A stretch of 64,000 nucleotides of DNA from Gammaproteobacteria bacterium (GTDB taxonomy: Bacteria > Pseudomonadota > Gammaproteobacteria > Pseudomonadales > Azotimanducaceae). The notes under the pieces were generated by a model. It saw only the letters and a program-made list of their open reading frames with translations, did no database searches and was not told where the DNA came from. Location: assembly GCA_026706935.1 (NCBI GenBank), contig JAPOXV010000026.1:339721-403720 (forward strand). The letters are read 5' to 3'. Every line of letters starts with the position of its first letter. The stretch's first letter is position 1. Of this stretch, positions 8,601 to 17,700 are shown one piece after another. The translations under genes were made by a program, and so were the position numbers.

Positions 8601-11457
8601 GGCCTTTGAAGCCGCGTTACCTAATGACAACACGATGCAGCAGCGTAACTACCACGAACTCGACGTCACGGGGCTGTTCTCTGACCCAGAAAACGACGCG
8701 ATTACTACGCAGGTAGTCTCAGCCAACCCGAGCGTCTTGCGCGTGTCCGGTGATGCCGGATCGACAACAACCTTCCTGATTGCTCGTGCAATCGGGTCTT
8801 CGGACCTTTCCGTCACTGCCACCGATTCGGAAGGGAATGCCACGACGGGTATGGCAACGATCCGCGTCGTAGCCAACGAAAGCGACACTGAGAACGTACC
8901 ACCCGTATTGGATCGGGATGCGCTGACTGCGGCGTTACCAGCGAACAACACCATCCCTGTACCCGAGTTCTTCGAACTTGAGCTCGACACACTGTTCACC
9001 GATCCAAATCCGGGCGACCGAGTTGCCGGTTATGACGTAACTTCGTCAGACGATAACGTGTTGTTAGTCGTGCTAGATCCGGGCAACGTCTTGACAGCTT
9101 TCGCACGCACCGCTGGTACAGCCATGATGACCATCGTCGCCCGCGACACCAACGACGCCGAGACCAGCGTCACGGAAACCATCACAGTGACAGCGGCGAG
9201 CGCAAATGCACTCGTGTTCAGCACTCAAACGCTTGATCGTAGCGCGCCACTAACGATGGATATTCGCGACTTACTTCCAGATACAGAGCTACGAAACGCA
9301 ACGTTCAACCTGCAACCAGTAGTACACGACTCATCGGTTCTGAACACGGAGGTTGACGGTTCTCGCCTAACGCTTACTGCGTTGAACCAAGGGGAAACGT
9401 TTGTGAAACTGGCTGTTAGCAACGACGCTGGCTATTCGACTCGAACGATGTTCTTCGTGAATGTTGTAAATGCAGCACCCACGTTGGTCGCGCCTCTTGC
9501 AGATCAACGCACAACCCGTGTGAGCGAACTGACCCTAGACCTGCACGGCGCGTTCCAAGATGCAGATGGTGAACCAGTAACAGTCACAGTTCAAACACGC
9601 GACGATTCGATCATCGACAGCACTTTCCGCGAGGGTGTGCTGACGATCAGGGGTATTCAAATCGGCGAAACTTTGGTAACCCTGATTGCTTCCGATACAA
9701 ATGGCGCGACTACAGAAACGTCATTCAAAGTCACGGTTGAAAACATTGGACCTACCGTCAATGAAGCAATGGGACCGATTCAACTGCAGGTAGGAGGTAA
9801 GCCCTACCAGCTTGTCTTTGGTGAGTGGTTCTCTGACGAAGACGATCCGTTGACTTACTTGGCAACCTTGGACAGTATTGGTGTAGTGGAAGGCGTTGTG
9901 ACCGATACGGACGCGACGTTCAGACCAATTGCGAAGGGAAACGTCTGGCTGACACTTACCGCTCGTGACCCGTACGGCGATACGGCGTCGTTGACCACCG
10001 AAATCGTGGTCGGCGATGAAAAATTGAAGGAGGTTGCAGAGAAATCCCTTGCAGGGTTCGGTCGTGCCGTACTCAGCAGCGTTGCTTCCGCGATAGAGAA
10101 TCGAACGAGTATGACACGGGGGAATTCAGATCTTTCTTCTGGGACGAACTCGGCGGACTCATTTGACGAGTGGGCCGCTTACGGCTCACCCCATGCTTTT
10201 TCGCAATCAGCGATAACTGGTAATGTCGTGAACGACATCGCATTGGCGCCCGCAATCGGAAATTCGGGTCTCCCTACGCTGAATCCAATTTCATCTCTTG
10301 CTAGCGGATTCTCGTTCAATTTAGGCACAGGAGAGCGGTCCCCACCGTGGTCCGTGTGGAGCAACATGGATCGCCAGTCGTACAGTGGCGAAAGTTATGA
10401 CGGTAACGTCAGCAACACCTACCTCGGTATCGACAAGGAAATCGGCGATGCATGGTTGATTGGTCTAACCCTTGCTCGACACGAAGGTGAGTCGGACTAC
10501 TCGTACGGCACAGCAACCCGGTACATGGGAGTCGAACTACATCAGGTGACCCCTTATTTCCGGTATAACCCGACGGATTACTCCGCACTATGGGGTGCGG
10601 TCGGTGCAGGTAAAGGTGATCTACGAACCACGGTCGTAGGCACCGACGATGTTTCGAGCGAATTAAAGAGCCGGTTGGCGGTTGTTGGTGGCCGACAGAA
10701 TGTTGTAAACGCCGCGCGACTCAAGCTAGCCTTACGCGGAGATATCGCAGCATCGCATTTAACTACCTCCAAGGGAGAACTCGCCAGTGCGGGACTCGAA
10801 GCAACGGTGCACCGTGTCCGAATGGGTGTAGAGACCTCCTACGCGTTTGATTGGTTCGGTGGTTCGACGCTCACGCCGTTCGGGCAACTTAACCTTCGAT
10901 CGGACGGTGCAGATGGCGATACCGGTTCCGGACTGGAATTCTCTGGTGGTTTGAAGGTAAACCAAGGCGTCTACTCATTTGAGCTGATGGGACGTGCCTT
11001 CGAGACACGAGGACAACGACCTTACACAGAGAGTGGTTTTAGCATGACTGCAGCCGTCAACCCATCAATTGATGGAACCGGTTTTTCTGCGACGTTCTCG
11101 CCGCAATGGGGTTCGAATACCGCGATTGACAGTGCGATTTGGCGCAACCTTTCAATTCGAGACCTGAGTTTTGGACGGACGCGCCATTCGAACGCACATT
11201 CGACCGAGAGACAACTGCAGCTCGATACGCAGCTCGGTTACGGTTTCCTCGTCTCTCGAGAACGACTTTTACTAACTCCGTTTGTTCTACATGCGAGACA
11301 TGGCGCAGGACACCAACAGTCTCAAATTGGTGCACAGCTCCGACAATTCGTCCGTTCCAATCGAACGATCTCCTCCAAATTCGCTATCGGTAGGACCAAT
11401 CGATTGGGTGGTCATGATGAATTGACGTACGGTCTTTCGATCCAGATGAACTTTTGA
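5533..11457 (+). CDS. Giant cadherin/Ig-repeat protein with C-terminal autotransporter-like barrel
   Basis: Up to 1974 residues. A hydrophobic signal segment ending in A-N-A|Q lies at about residues 57-78, after an unlikely 55-residue leader. The real start may therefore be a non-ATG codon near 5692-5704, since no in-frame ATG occurs there. Residues about 100-800 hold divergent cadherin-like and Ig-like modules with the recurring patterns 'D.DG', 'V.DVDE' and 'ATD..G'. Residues about 803-1225 are four tandem modules of about 106 residues, then further similar modules to about 1490. The last about 450 residues show alternating amphipathic strands and end in Phe, as in autotransporter barrels. 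Likely a surface adhesin or matrix protein. A sigma factor gene follows in the same orientation. Confidence 0.8.
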   Translation: MYRIVSSPCRFHIDTSSSSRRVYGGPFCGTKPSSGVELNGKDAPLKPSCKTRILLRRVVQSVLLLSTLVIGTFANAQTAFSSTNMTLSWTEDSSLQASQLASLNTDIQGALNASATDFCYAIETSPADLLDFPALNCTIGNAATPNGYTAANASFALVLGGMPFDYDSGAAHTLTLTARETSATPSGRTANSLRVTFTLTNVDETPVLIDETLAYVAPPAASAERRYIEVGDRIDYNISRLFRDPEGAPVSLPTATIEVCDTGVAGNFVENAARCNNYSNLPASPDVLSVEARGPLLIATADGSGMASAGVYWAKLYFGASDQTGNVTTKQEGANVTVFVKQGVNNPPTFGGGASGFSVSVDEVATGSTSAVAINPTPLGAWDATDLDGGASSVHNDSIEYSLVGAQASCRNTVANAVQIGQMCITLVQPMSGVALQGYFLDYESPNLSNTKSMTVTLRASDGWNDTDVAIEITLLNINELYAHDDPMTQRVLPMTVRLLQGSSRSFDLDSYFTDPEMDAVTYEAFANAYTDLVNIAGSSLTLTGVGTSSNTPTISDTVTVRATDGTIQLNRTIQVEVRNTNTPPRFEPAGVISIGGEIDENVPIGTAATRLVQYADDDSTADEITVTLSSSDFSAIVDPIWSDTEMNVCEAESATCLPQPNRIAIVSAAPINFEGTSSYNIVLGLNDGFASSDASRNFTYMVTVNNVNDPPTATGEVPDRSLSVQGTLTFSAGEFFNDEDANDRIIISASSSNPSAVSVMAQGANEITITGLAIGTSTITLTATDNAGLTATQTFQVTVQTNQSPVADAEAFTSALPANLEMLVGQIHDVPLSGLFTDPEGDTITIDVESSAQDILLAQVTGSGEAAEAVLTARALGSADLTFTATDTAGNETTETRTIAVVSELATENEPPEANQAALDAALPENNEIVLNGNVELTLTDFFSDPEDDELTFSVQSTDESTVLTALASDGVTLFLYADSVGTATITITATDSAGGEASLEFVITVIEETSTGNQAPVLDQAAFEAALPNDNTMQQRNYHELDVTGLFSDPENDAITTQVVSANPSVLRVSGDAGSTTTFLIARAIGSSDLSVTATDSEGNATTGMATIRVVANESDTENVPPVLDRDALTAALPANNTIPVPEFFELELDTLFTDPNPGDRVAGYDVTSSDDNVLLVVLDPGNVLTAFARTAGTAMMTIVARDTNDAETSVTETITVTAASANALVFSTQTLDRSAPLTMDIRDLLPDTELRNATFNLQPVVHDSSVLNTEVDGSRLTLTALNQGETFVKLAVSNDAGYSTRTMFFVNVVNAAPTLVAPLADQRTTRVSELTLDLHGAFQDADGEPVTVTVQTRDDSIIDSTFREGVLTIRGIQIGETLVTLIASDTNGATTETSFKVTVENIGPTVNEAMGPIQLQVGGKPYQLVFGEWFSDEDDPLTYLATLDSIGVVEGVVTDTDATFRPIAKGNVWLTLTARDPYGDTASLTTEIVVGDEKLKEVAEKSLAGFGRAVLSSVASAIENRTSMTRGNSDLSSGTNSADSFDEWAAYGSPHAFSQSAITGNVVNDIALAPAIGNSGLPTLNPISSLASGFSFNLGTGERSPPWSVWSNMDRQSYSGESYDGNVSNTYLGIDKEIGDAWLIGLTLARHEGESDYSYGTATRYMGVELHQVTPYFRYNPTDYSALWGAVGAGKGDLRTTVVGTDDVSSELKSRLAVVGGRQNVVNAARLKLALRGDIAASHLTTSKGELASAGLEATVHRVRMGVETSYAFDWFGGSTLTPFGQLNLRSDGADGDTGSGLEFSGGLKVNQGVYSFELMGRAFETRGQRPYTESGFSMTAAVNPSIDGTGFSATFSPQWGSNTAIDSAIWRNLSIRDLSFGRTRHSNAHSTERQLQLDTQLGYGFLVSRERLLLTPFVLHARHGAGHQQSQIGAQLRQFVRSNRTISSKFAIGRTNRLGGHDELTYGLSIQMNF
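7939..9204 (+). repeat. Four tandem protein-level repeats in the giant surface protein
   Basis: The repeat units begin at 7939, 8260, 8575 and 8893, giving periods of 321, 315 and 318 bases. Each opens with an N-x-x-P-P/V-type strand, then a linker resembling 'AAL-DAALP-NN', then 'FSDPE.D', a serine-rich strand, and ends in 'ATD..G'. The repetition is obvious in protein but diverged at nucleotide level, so this is an old expansion. Confidence 0.75.
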
Positions 11458-11716
11458 GTCAACATAGGATTGATTCCCTTGTAATGACGGGTCCTCCGAA
11501 AGTTGCATTGATATAGAGAACATTTCGCTGAAGAGTCCCCGTATCGACCTTTAAATTCGGCGACGCTATTGCCGAAAATGCACTACAAATGGCGGTGGCG
11601 TCGCAATTTACAGCACGAACAGTAGCTGAGTTTTTGTTTTTAATCGAATCCCTAGCTCGATGTCTAAGGTAAGCAAGTCCAGTTAGATTAGTCGTTCTAC
11701 AAACAATATAGATCGG
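11458..11716. other. Intergenic region between giant surface gene and sigma factor
   Basis: 259 bases without a convincing gene. It contains one 6-bp inverted repeat (TTCGGC at 11556-11561 and GCCGAA at 11571-11576) with no following T-run, so it is at best a weak terminator. I see no clear promoter pair. Confidence 0.4.
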
Positions 11717-13150
11717 TTGAATCGCGCATTCAAACGAAACGGATGTTCCTACGGGAACAAACTACGATTTCGCGGCGACAACCCAATAGATGCCGACCTT
11801 TCGACAACTGTGACAGAGCTACAAAGCGACGCAGACTTGATTTCGCGTTATTACGCTGCGGCAGACGATCAAGCGCTCGCGCAATTTGTTCAGAAACACC
11901 GACGTTGGGCAATTCAGCGAGCTCGATGCTACGTCTCGCAAGACGAAGCCGAAGACGTCGTACAAGCTTCGATCATTCGCCTGATGAGTGCAAAACCTAT
12001 TGGTGGACGCGTCAATAACCCGTTAGGTTGGTGGCATACCGTCATCTCAGCGACCGCAAAGGACCTTATTCGGGAATCCAGTCGTCGAACCAATCGCGAG
12101 CACTCCTACACAACGGATGTCTACCCCTCATCGACTTCGCAAGCAAATGGCAAAGAATCGGATCTTGTGGATGCTGTCTTCGACGAAATCTGTCGAACGG
12201 ACGTTCGTTTTCGAGATCCTTTGTTAAAGCGTTACTTCGAGGATCTTAGTTACGAAGAGATAGCGCGCGAGCTGAATCTTCGTCCAGGTACGGTGGCGTC
12301 TCGTCTCGCTCGAGGTATCGAACGTGTTCGCGATGCGCTTGAGTCAAAAGGTATTTACGTTCCCTCAAAACCATCGGAGACCGAAGAAATGAATTCTGAT
12401 GCAACAATGTCAACCGACGTCGCCTCCATGGTAGGGCGTTGGCAAGACATCTGGTTTGTGACCATGCACAACAAGGCGCGAGGCATAGGTCATTTGTCCG
12501 TTAAGGAAGGAAAAAACGATCACGTCGCGCTACATCATCGCCTCGATATGGCGCTCGAGAACGCACCGGCAGACGACCCTAGGAACGCACGAAATCGTCT
12601 TTGGTTCGAGTACGAGTTATCGATCGAGAATATTCAGACCTTACAGTGGTCATCTTTTCGGACAAAAGAAGGTGCGACTGAGTCGGCAAACGCGTTGATG
12701 GCCGAACGTGGCATGCACTACGACTCGGACGAATTAATAGAGTGCGTTGAGAACGGCTCGAAGTTGGTCATCCATTCGGGTTCAGACACGAAGACAATGG
12801 ACGTTACGGGTGACGGTCCGTTGGTCCCAGATGTCAGCGCGGCGTTCTACATTTGCCAACTGCCTCGTGATTCGGCAACAGTTAAACCGATCCGAATAAT
12901 CGGCTTCGAACGCTCGCTAGAAGGTCGGCAATGGGCAGTCGCACCTGCCGAAGTCAGATATGCAGTCTGCAGTGGACCACCCGTGGGACTGAGCCATACG
13001 TTTGAGATCGATCTCAAAGCTGTAATAGGACGCAATCATTACGTTTGGGTGGATGACGACGGAACGTTCATTGGAATGGGTGACGAACGAGAGAGTTTCA
13101 TCACGGTCGAGAGCGAGGACGCTGCTCTTGCAGTGTTTACTCGGCGCTGA
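11717..13150 (+). CDS. ECF-type sigma-70 factor with long unrecognised C-terminal domain
   Basis: 477 residues. Residues about 35-120 match sigma region 2 ('DEAEDVVQASIIRLM', then the region 2.3/2.4 tryptophans) and about 160-215 match region 4 (helix-turn-helix 'LSYEEIARELNLRPGTVASRLARG'). It therefore directs RNA polymerase to an unknown regulon. After a Ser/Thr/Glu-rich linker (about 220-240) comes about 240 residues rich in predicted beta strands that I cannot assign; typical ECF factors end after region 4. The start given is TTG; an alternative is GTG at 11810, and neither has a clear ribosome-binding site. No anti-sigma gene is adjacent, so the extension may itself be the regulatory part (inference). 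Confidence 0.85.
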   Translation: MNRAFKRNGCSYGNKLRFRGDNPIDADLSTTVTELQSDADLISRYYAAADDQALAQFVQKHRRWAIQRARCYVSQDEAEDVVQASIIRLMSAKPIGGRVNNPLGWWHTVISATAKDLIRESSRRTNREHSYTTDVYPSSTSQANGKESDLVDAVFDEICRTDVRFRDPLLKRYFEDLSYEEIARELNLRPGTVASRLARGIERVRDALESKGIYVPSKPSETEEMNSDATMSTDVASMVGRWQDIWFVTMHNKARGIGHLSVKEGKNDHVALHHRLDMALENAPADDPRNARNRLWFEYELSIENIQTLQWSSFRTKEGATESANALMAERGMHYDSDELIECVENGSKLVIHSGSDTKTMDVTGDGPLVPDVSAAFYICQLPRDSATVKPIRIIGFERSLEGRQWAVAPAEVRYAVCSGPPVGLSHTFEIDLKAVIGRNHYVWVDDDGTFIGMGDERESFITVESEDAALAVFTRR

Positions 13151-13581
13151 ACCGGTCAACGGTTTAAGTCCACTATTTCTCCGCTCTTCGATAGGCCGCC
13201 TTGACCACGTTCACTTCTGACTACGTGTGTTCAGCATCGTGACGTTCGAACTGTTCTCGGATTTTCATTAGTGCTTAGATTCCGATTGGTTCCTCCGGCA
13301 AAATGATCGTAAGCAGAGCTTCACATAGCACCAACTAAAAATCGTGACGGTATTTCAGACCACCCGACAATCGAACTCAAGTCTGACCTCCTTTTATTTC
13401 AGTTATTGATGTTGCGTAGCCGCGTCAGTGATCCAATCCCGAATGCGCTATATAAATGACTTAACTTCAAGTGGATTAAAAACCGTTGGGAGAGCATCTA
13501 ACACGCAACAATCGAAGTAACCGAACGCTTGAATCCACCTGTATTTAATAGGCGAATTTCTAGAGATTAGAGCGAGAATCC
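13151..13581. other. 431-base non-coding stretch
   Basis: No plausible gene on either strand. A 5-bp hairpin (AACCG 13150-13154, CGGTT 13160-13164) overlaps the sigma factor stop and could be a weak terminator. The remainder is AT-richer and should hold the promoter of the amidohydrolase gene, but I cannot single out a convincing -35/-10 pair. Confidence 0.4.
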
Positions 13582-14436
13582 ATGTCTGAAGTGCCGGTGA
13601 TTGACGCACAGGTCCATGCCTATGAACGCGATCGACCGGAACGCCCCTGGATCGGTTTCCTGCACGGACCAAAGGAAGCTACCGGCGATCAAATGGTGGC
13701 AGCCATGGATGAAGTCGGCGTGGACGGTGCGCTACTGGTGTCGCCCTACAGCATGTATCGCTACGACGCGAGCTATGCTCTAGAGGTCTACGAAAAACAC
13801 CCCACCCGCTTCGGATTGATCAAACCCTTCGATCCTCAAGCTGACGACGTGATCGAGCAAGTTGTCGATTGGGCTCGATTAGATGGTACGGTGGGGGCGC
13901 GCATCATGCTCCCTGACCCTCTCGCCGTCGAAGCGAACGATCCTGGACTCAATCGGATCCTCGAGGCAGGCCGACACGCTGATATACCAGTTAATGTGCT
14001 ATGTTGGGGTAACGCGCCTTTATTGGGCGGTCTCGCGGAACGCAATCCTGATACCCAAATCGTGCTCGATCATCTGGGTCTGCGCCAGCCTTTCGAACCG
14101 CCACCACCCGACGACGCGTTTGGCGATTTATCGAAGGTCCTATCACTAGCTGCCTACGATAACGTCGCAATCAAGATCACAGGCGCTTGTACCCTATCTC
14201 ACGAGTCGTACCCTTATTCAGATATTTGGGAACCTTTGAAGCGCATTTTCGACGCATTTAACATCGATCGGTGCTTATGGGGCACCGACTGGACACGGGC
14301 GGTCAACTTGCTGACCTACGCCGAAGGCGTGGACGCGTTCCGACATTCAGCGCACTTAACTCCCACCGACCGAGACGCCTTAATGGGCGGAAACCTCTCG
14401 CGCGTCTATCGTTGGCAACCAAATTCCAAGTTGTGA
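13582..14436 (+). CDS. Amidohydrolase family protein (amidohydro_2 type)
   Basis: 284 residues, a metal-dependent TIM-barrel hydrolase. It has the N-terminal D-x-Q-x-H motif at about residues 8-12, a variant of D-x-H-x-H. It also has 'LDHLG' in the middle and 'WGTDWT' near the C-terminus, the positions of metal ligands and catalytic Asp in the amidohydrolase-2 group. That group includes 2-pyrone-4,6-dicarboxylate lactonase and related decarboxylases and lactonases. The first His-position replacement by Gln is known in several lactonase relatives. The substrate is unknown. A small YHS-like metal-binding gene follows 58 bases downstream in the same orientation and may be cotranscribed. Confidence 0.85.
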   Translation: MSEVPVIDAQVHAYERDRPERPWIGFLHGPKEATGDQMVAAMDEVGVDGALLVSPYSMYRYDASYALEVYEKHPTRFGLIKPFDPQADDVIEQVVDWARLDGTVGARIMLPDPLAVEANDPGLNRILEAGRHADIPVNVLCWGNAPLLGGLAERNPDTQIVLDHLGLRQPFEPPPPDDAFGDLSKVLSLAAYDNVAIKITGACTLSHESYPYSDIWEPLKRIFDAFNIDRCLWGTDWTRAVNLLTYAEGVDAFRHSAHLTPTDRDALMGGNLSRVYRWQPNSKL

Positions 14437-14474
14437 GAACACATCGCCGATATCGAGAATTTCTTCTGGATCGG

Positions 14475-14491
14475 TAAGAGGAGATCTCTTA
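14475..14491 (+). promoter_or_regulatory. Hairpin enclosing the ribosome-binding site of the YHS-like gene
   Basis: TAAGAG (14475-14480) and CTCTTA (14486-14491) form a perfect 6-bp stem around the loop GAGAT. The purine-rich Shine-Dalgarno sequence (AGAGGAG, 14477-14483) of the gene starting at 14495 lies in the stem and loop. Folding of this hairpin in the mRNA would hide the ribosome-binding site. Confidence 0.4.
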
Positions 14492-14494
14492 GAA

Positions 14495-14677
14495 ATGAAC
14501 GACCTCGATATCGCGGATTGCGTTAACGACGAGTGCCCTTGGTCGGGTGACCCAGTCTCGCCAGATTCCCTGATTGAATACAAAGGTCACGTCGTTGGGT
14601 TTTGCAATACAGGATGCCGTGATAAATTCGAAGCCGCAATTCAGCATTTCGAGGCGGCGATAGAATCGATTGACTAG
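14495..14677 (+). CDS. Small YHS/TRASH-like metal-binding protein
   Basis: 60 residues with cysteines at 9, 14, 37 and 41. The layout C-x4-C-P-W-S-G-x-P-V ... G-F-C-x3-C-x2-K-F resembles YHS and TRASH zinc-ribbon-like domains, which bind or sense metals. The 'CPWSG' and 'GFC...CRDKFE' pieces are characteristic. It probably acts in the cytoplasm. It follows the amidohydrolase gene and may supply or sense its metal, but that is inference. A strong Shine-Dalgarno sequence sits inside a small hairpin. Confidence 0.75.
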   Translation: MNDLDIADCVNDECPWSGDPVSPDSLIEYKGHVVGFCNTGCRDKFEAAIQHFEAAIESID

Positions 14678-14787
14678 TCAATACATGTGGTTTTTGATAT
14701 AAAGGTAGGTCGGTTCCTCAAGGGTATATCGGGTTGTAATTAGGGATCGTTCGATTCCTCTAGCCCCACACGTATACGTGATTCTCC

Positions 14788-17700
14788 ATGTCGCGTAGCT
14801 CCATCAAATACCTGCGCCGAAGCTTGCATTCGGTCGGTTTCCTTTCATGTTTCCTGGTCCTGGTGAGTTGCATCGGCGGCACGGGTGGATCGTGGCTTCC
14901 CACAACAGATGATCCAGATCCCCCAGATGAAGCTGCAACGTCGGATCGCACGACAGGTCACCTCAATTTCGAAAGCCCCCATTCTCGTCCCATCGCTGTC
15001 CATCCCGACGGTGACCGGGTCTACGTCGTAAATACACCGTCAGATACCGTCGACGCAATAGGTACAGAGACGTATGAAATATTGGACCGCATCCGAGTCG
15101 GTGTCGAACCCGTCGGAATTGGGATCAAACCCGATGGAACCGAAGTCTGGGTATCGAACCACGTATCGGATTCGGTCAGCGTAATCGATAGCGACGCTTC
15201 CAACATTACGTACCACCAAGTCCTTCACACGATTCAGGTCTTTGACGAAGACACGAAATCGACGCGCTTCGATGAACCCGTGTCAATCGCCTTCGTGGAC
15301 GATGAGAAAGCCTATATCGCGCTATCGTCAACCAATGAAATCGCGGCTGTTGATGTTGCCTCGTGGGAAGTCACGGCAAGGCTGCAGATTACGGCACAGG
15401 ATCCGCGCGCGATGGTCGTGCGCAACAATCGTCTGTACGTGATCCCGTTCGAATCAAACAATCAAACCGGCGTATCTGGTTGCTTGCCGGAAAATATGGC
15501 TACAGACCCCAACTGTACGTTTGATGCGGACGCGCATGTGGTCAACGCACCCGATGGAAACGCGCAAAGCCTCTCTCTGAACTATGTTCTGGACATTGTG
15601 CGTGATTCGCGTTTTCCTGATCGCGACCTCTATATATTTGACACGGAGACCGACGAGCTGCTTGAGATCGTTGACACGCTGGGTACCTTGCTCTACGGGA
15701 TCACTGTCGACTCCGAGGGTAATGTCTTCGTCGCGCAAGCAGAAGCGCGCAATGATGCGAACGGGAAATCAGGAACCGAAAAACACGGTCTGCGCGAACT
15801 CGAGAATCGAGCATTCCTTAATCAGGTAACCAAGGTCGATTGCACGGGTGATCGGTGCGATACGCCCGAATTCATCGATCTCGAACCGTTGCCACCTGAG
15901 CACCCTGAACGCGACGAAGCGTTGGCAACACCGTTCGCGATACAGATTAGCGACGACGATACCACCATCGTCGCGACGGCCGCTGCGTCTGACAAAGTCT
16001 TCACCATGTCCACTGAATCTGGAGAAGTACTGGACCAGCTCGTGGTGGATAGCATCCCTCGTGGTTTAGCTCTGATATCTAATGACGCTGGCGAACCCGA
16101 ACGCGCTTGGGTTCTCAACGCTCTCGCTAACTCTGTATCCGTGGTCGACGTATCAGACCCGGAGGATTTAGAGGTGCTCGACACGATTCAGCTTGAGGAT
16201 CCATCAGATCCGATTCTCAAGCAAGGTCGCATCGCATTTAACAGCGCGAGCGCTTCAAGTACGGGCACGTTTGCATGTGCGAGTTGTCATCCCGACGGGC
16301 ATACAGACCAACTACTCTGGGTACTCGATACACCCCTTTGTGATGTAGGTTGTGACCAGATTCAACCGCGTTTAGTCCAAGACATCAGGGGATTGCGTGG
16401 CACTGCCCCTTATCACTGGGACGGTATACCTGGTGATCCGTTCGGTGGAATCAACACAAGCAGTATCGAGACCTACGTAGAACCCAACTGTGAAATCGAC
16501 AACGAAGAGAGTTGCACACTACACCTGATCGATGGTTCGCTTGAGACGACCATGTGCGATCAGAACGACTGCGCGCTAAACGATGAAGATAAACCGGGAC
16601 ATCTAAACAAGGACGACCGAGATGCGATGTCCAAATACCTACTTAGTGTCCCCTATCCGCCATCCGTAGAACGACCTTACGACAACACCGTCACGGAACT
16701 TGGTTTGGAGGGTATACGTGACTTCCACTTCAATGAGCAGTGTGGAAATTGTCATTACCTTCCGCATTGGACAACAACGAACATGGGTGGGAGCGGTATG
16801 GATCTCCCGTCCTGGCGTGGTGCGAGTGACCGTTGGAAGAATGCACCACAGAACAGATTCTTCTTTGTGGACCAGGTAGGCGGCGATACTCGAGGCTTTC
16901 CCGAAAGGTTCTCCTTCACACAGAGCCAGAAGATGTACCAGATGATCCTTGAAGGTAGTGTTGGCGCTCCAGGTTCATTTGCGCGTCAAGTAACTCTTAA
17001 TTCTGCGACCGCCGATGCAGACATTACGGAAGATCTCCTGGGAGCACTTGAACTCGCAGATCAAGAAGGAGCGATCGTCCTTGAAGGTGAAGGAATACTC
17101 TTAAGTAGTGAAGGCGAACCGTCGATCATTGATCTCTCGTTTGAAGGCGATAGCTACCAAGATACACTCGACAATCTGACTGAATATTCACGCGACGAAC
17201 TTCTCGACCTTGCCCTTGACGACGAGCTCCTCATCACACTCACGGCGCGATTTGGACCAGGCGTCGATTACGAACATCCTCAACCGACGATTTGGCCCGC
17301 TGGTTTTCCTATTCGATTGATCTTCCCGGGCGATCGTCCACAGGAATTCCCCGAGCTGTATGACGAAACGGAAATGCGCATGCGAGGCGATTACATCTCT
17401 GAAGGCGCGAGTCTCTACGTTGATGGACGAAAAGTTGACGGGACGATTCGATGCGAATCTGGTGAACTCCCCGATTGTGAAGACAACATCGTCTTGATTA
17501 ATCTTGAAGAATTGCCCAGCACCGGCGGGCTAGAGATCGACGGTATTAATGTTGTTGCGAACAACGCCACGATGCATCTATTACAGGTTCAGAATCCGCA
17601 AGGCTTGTTCAGTAATGACTTCCCATTCTTCGTTCTCACTGAGTCCGGAACCGCGAGATACCGCAACATCTTAGGAATGGACGGAACCATCGATCAACAA

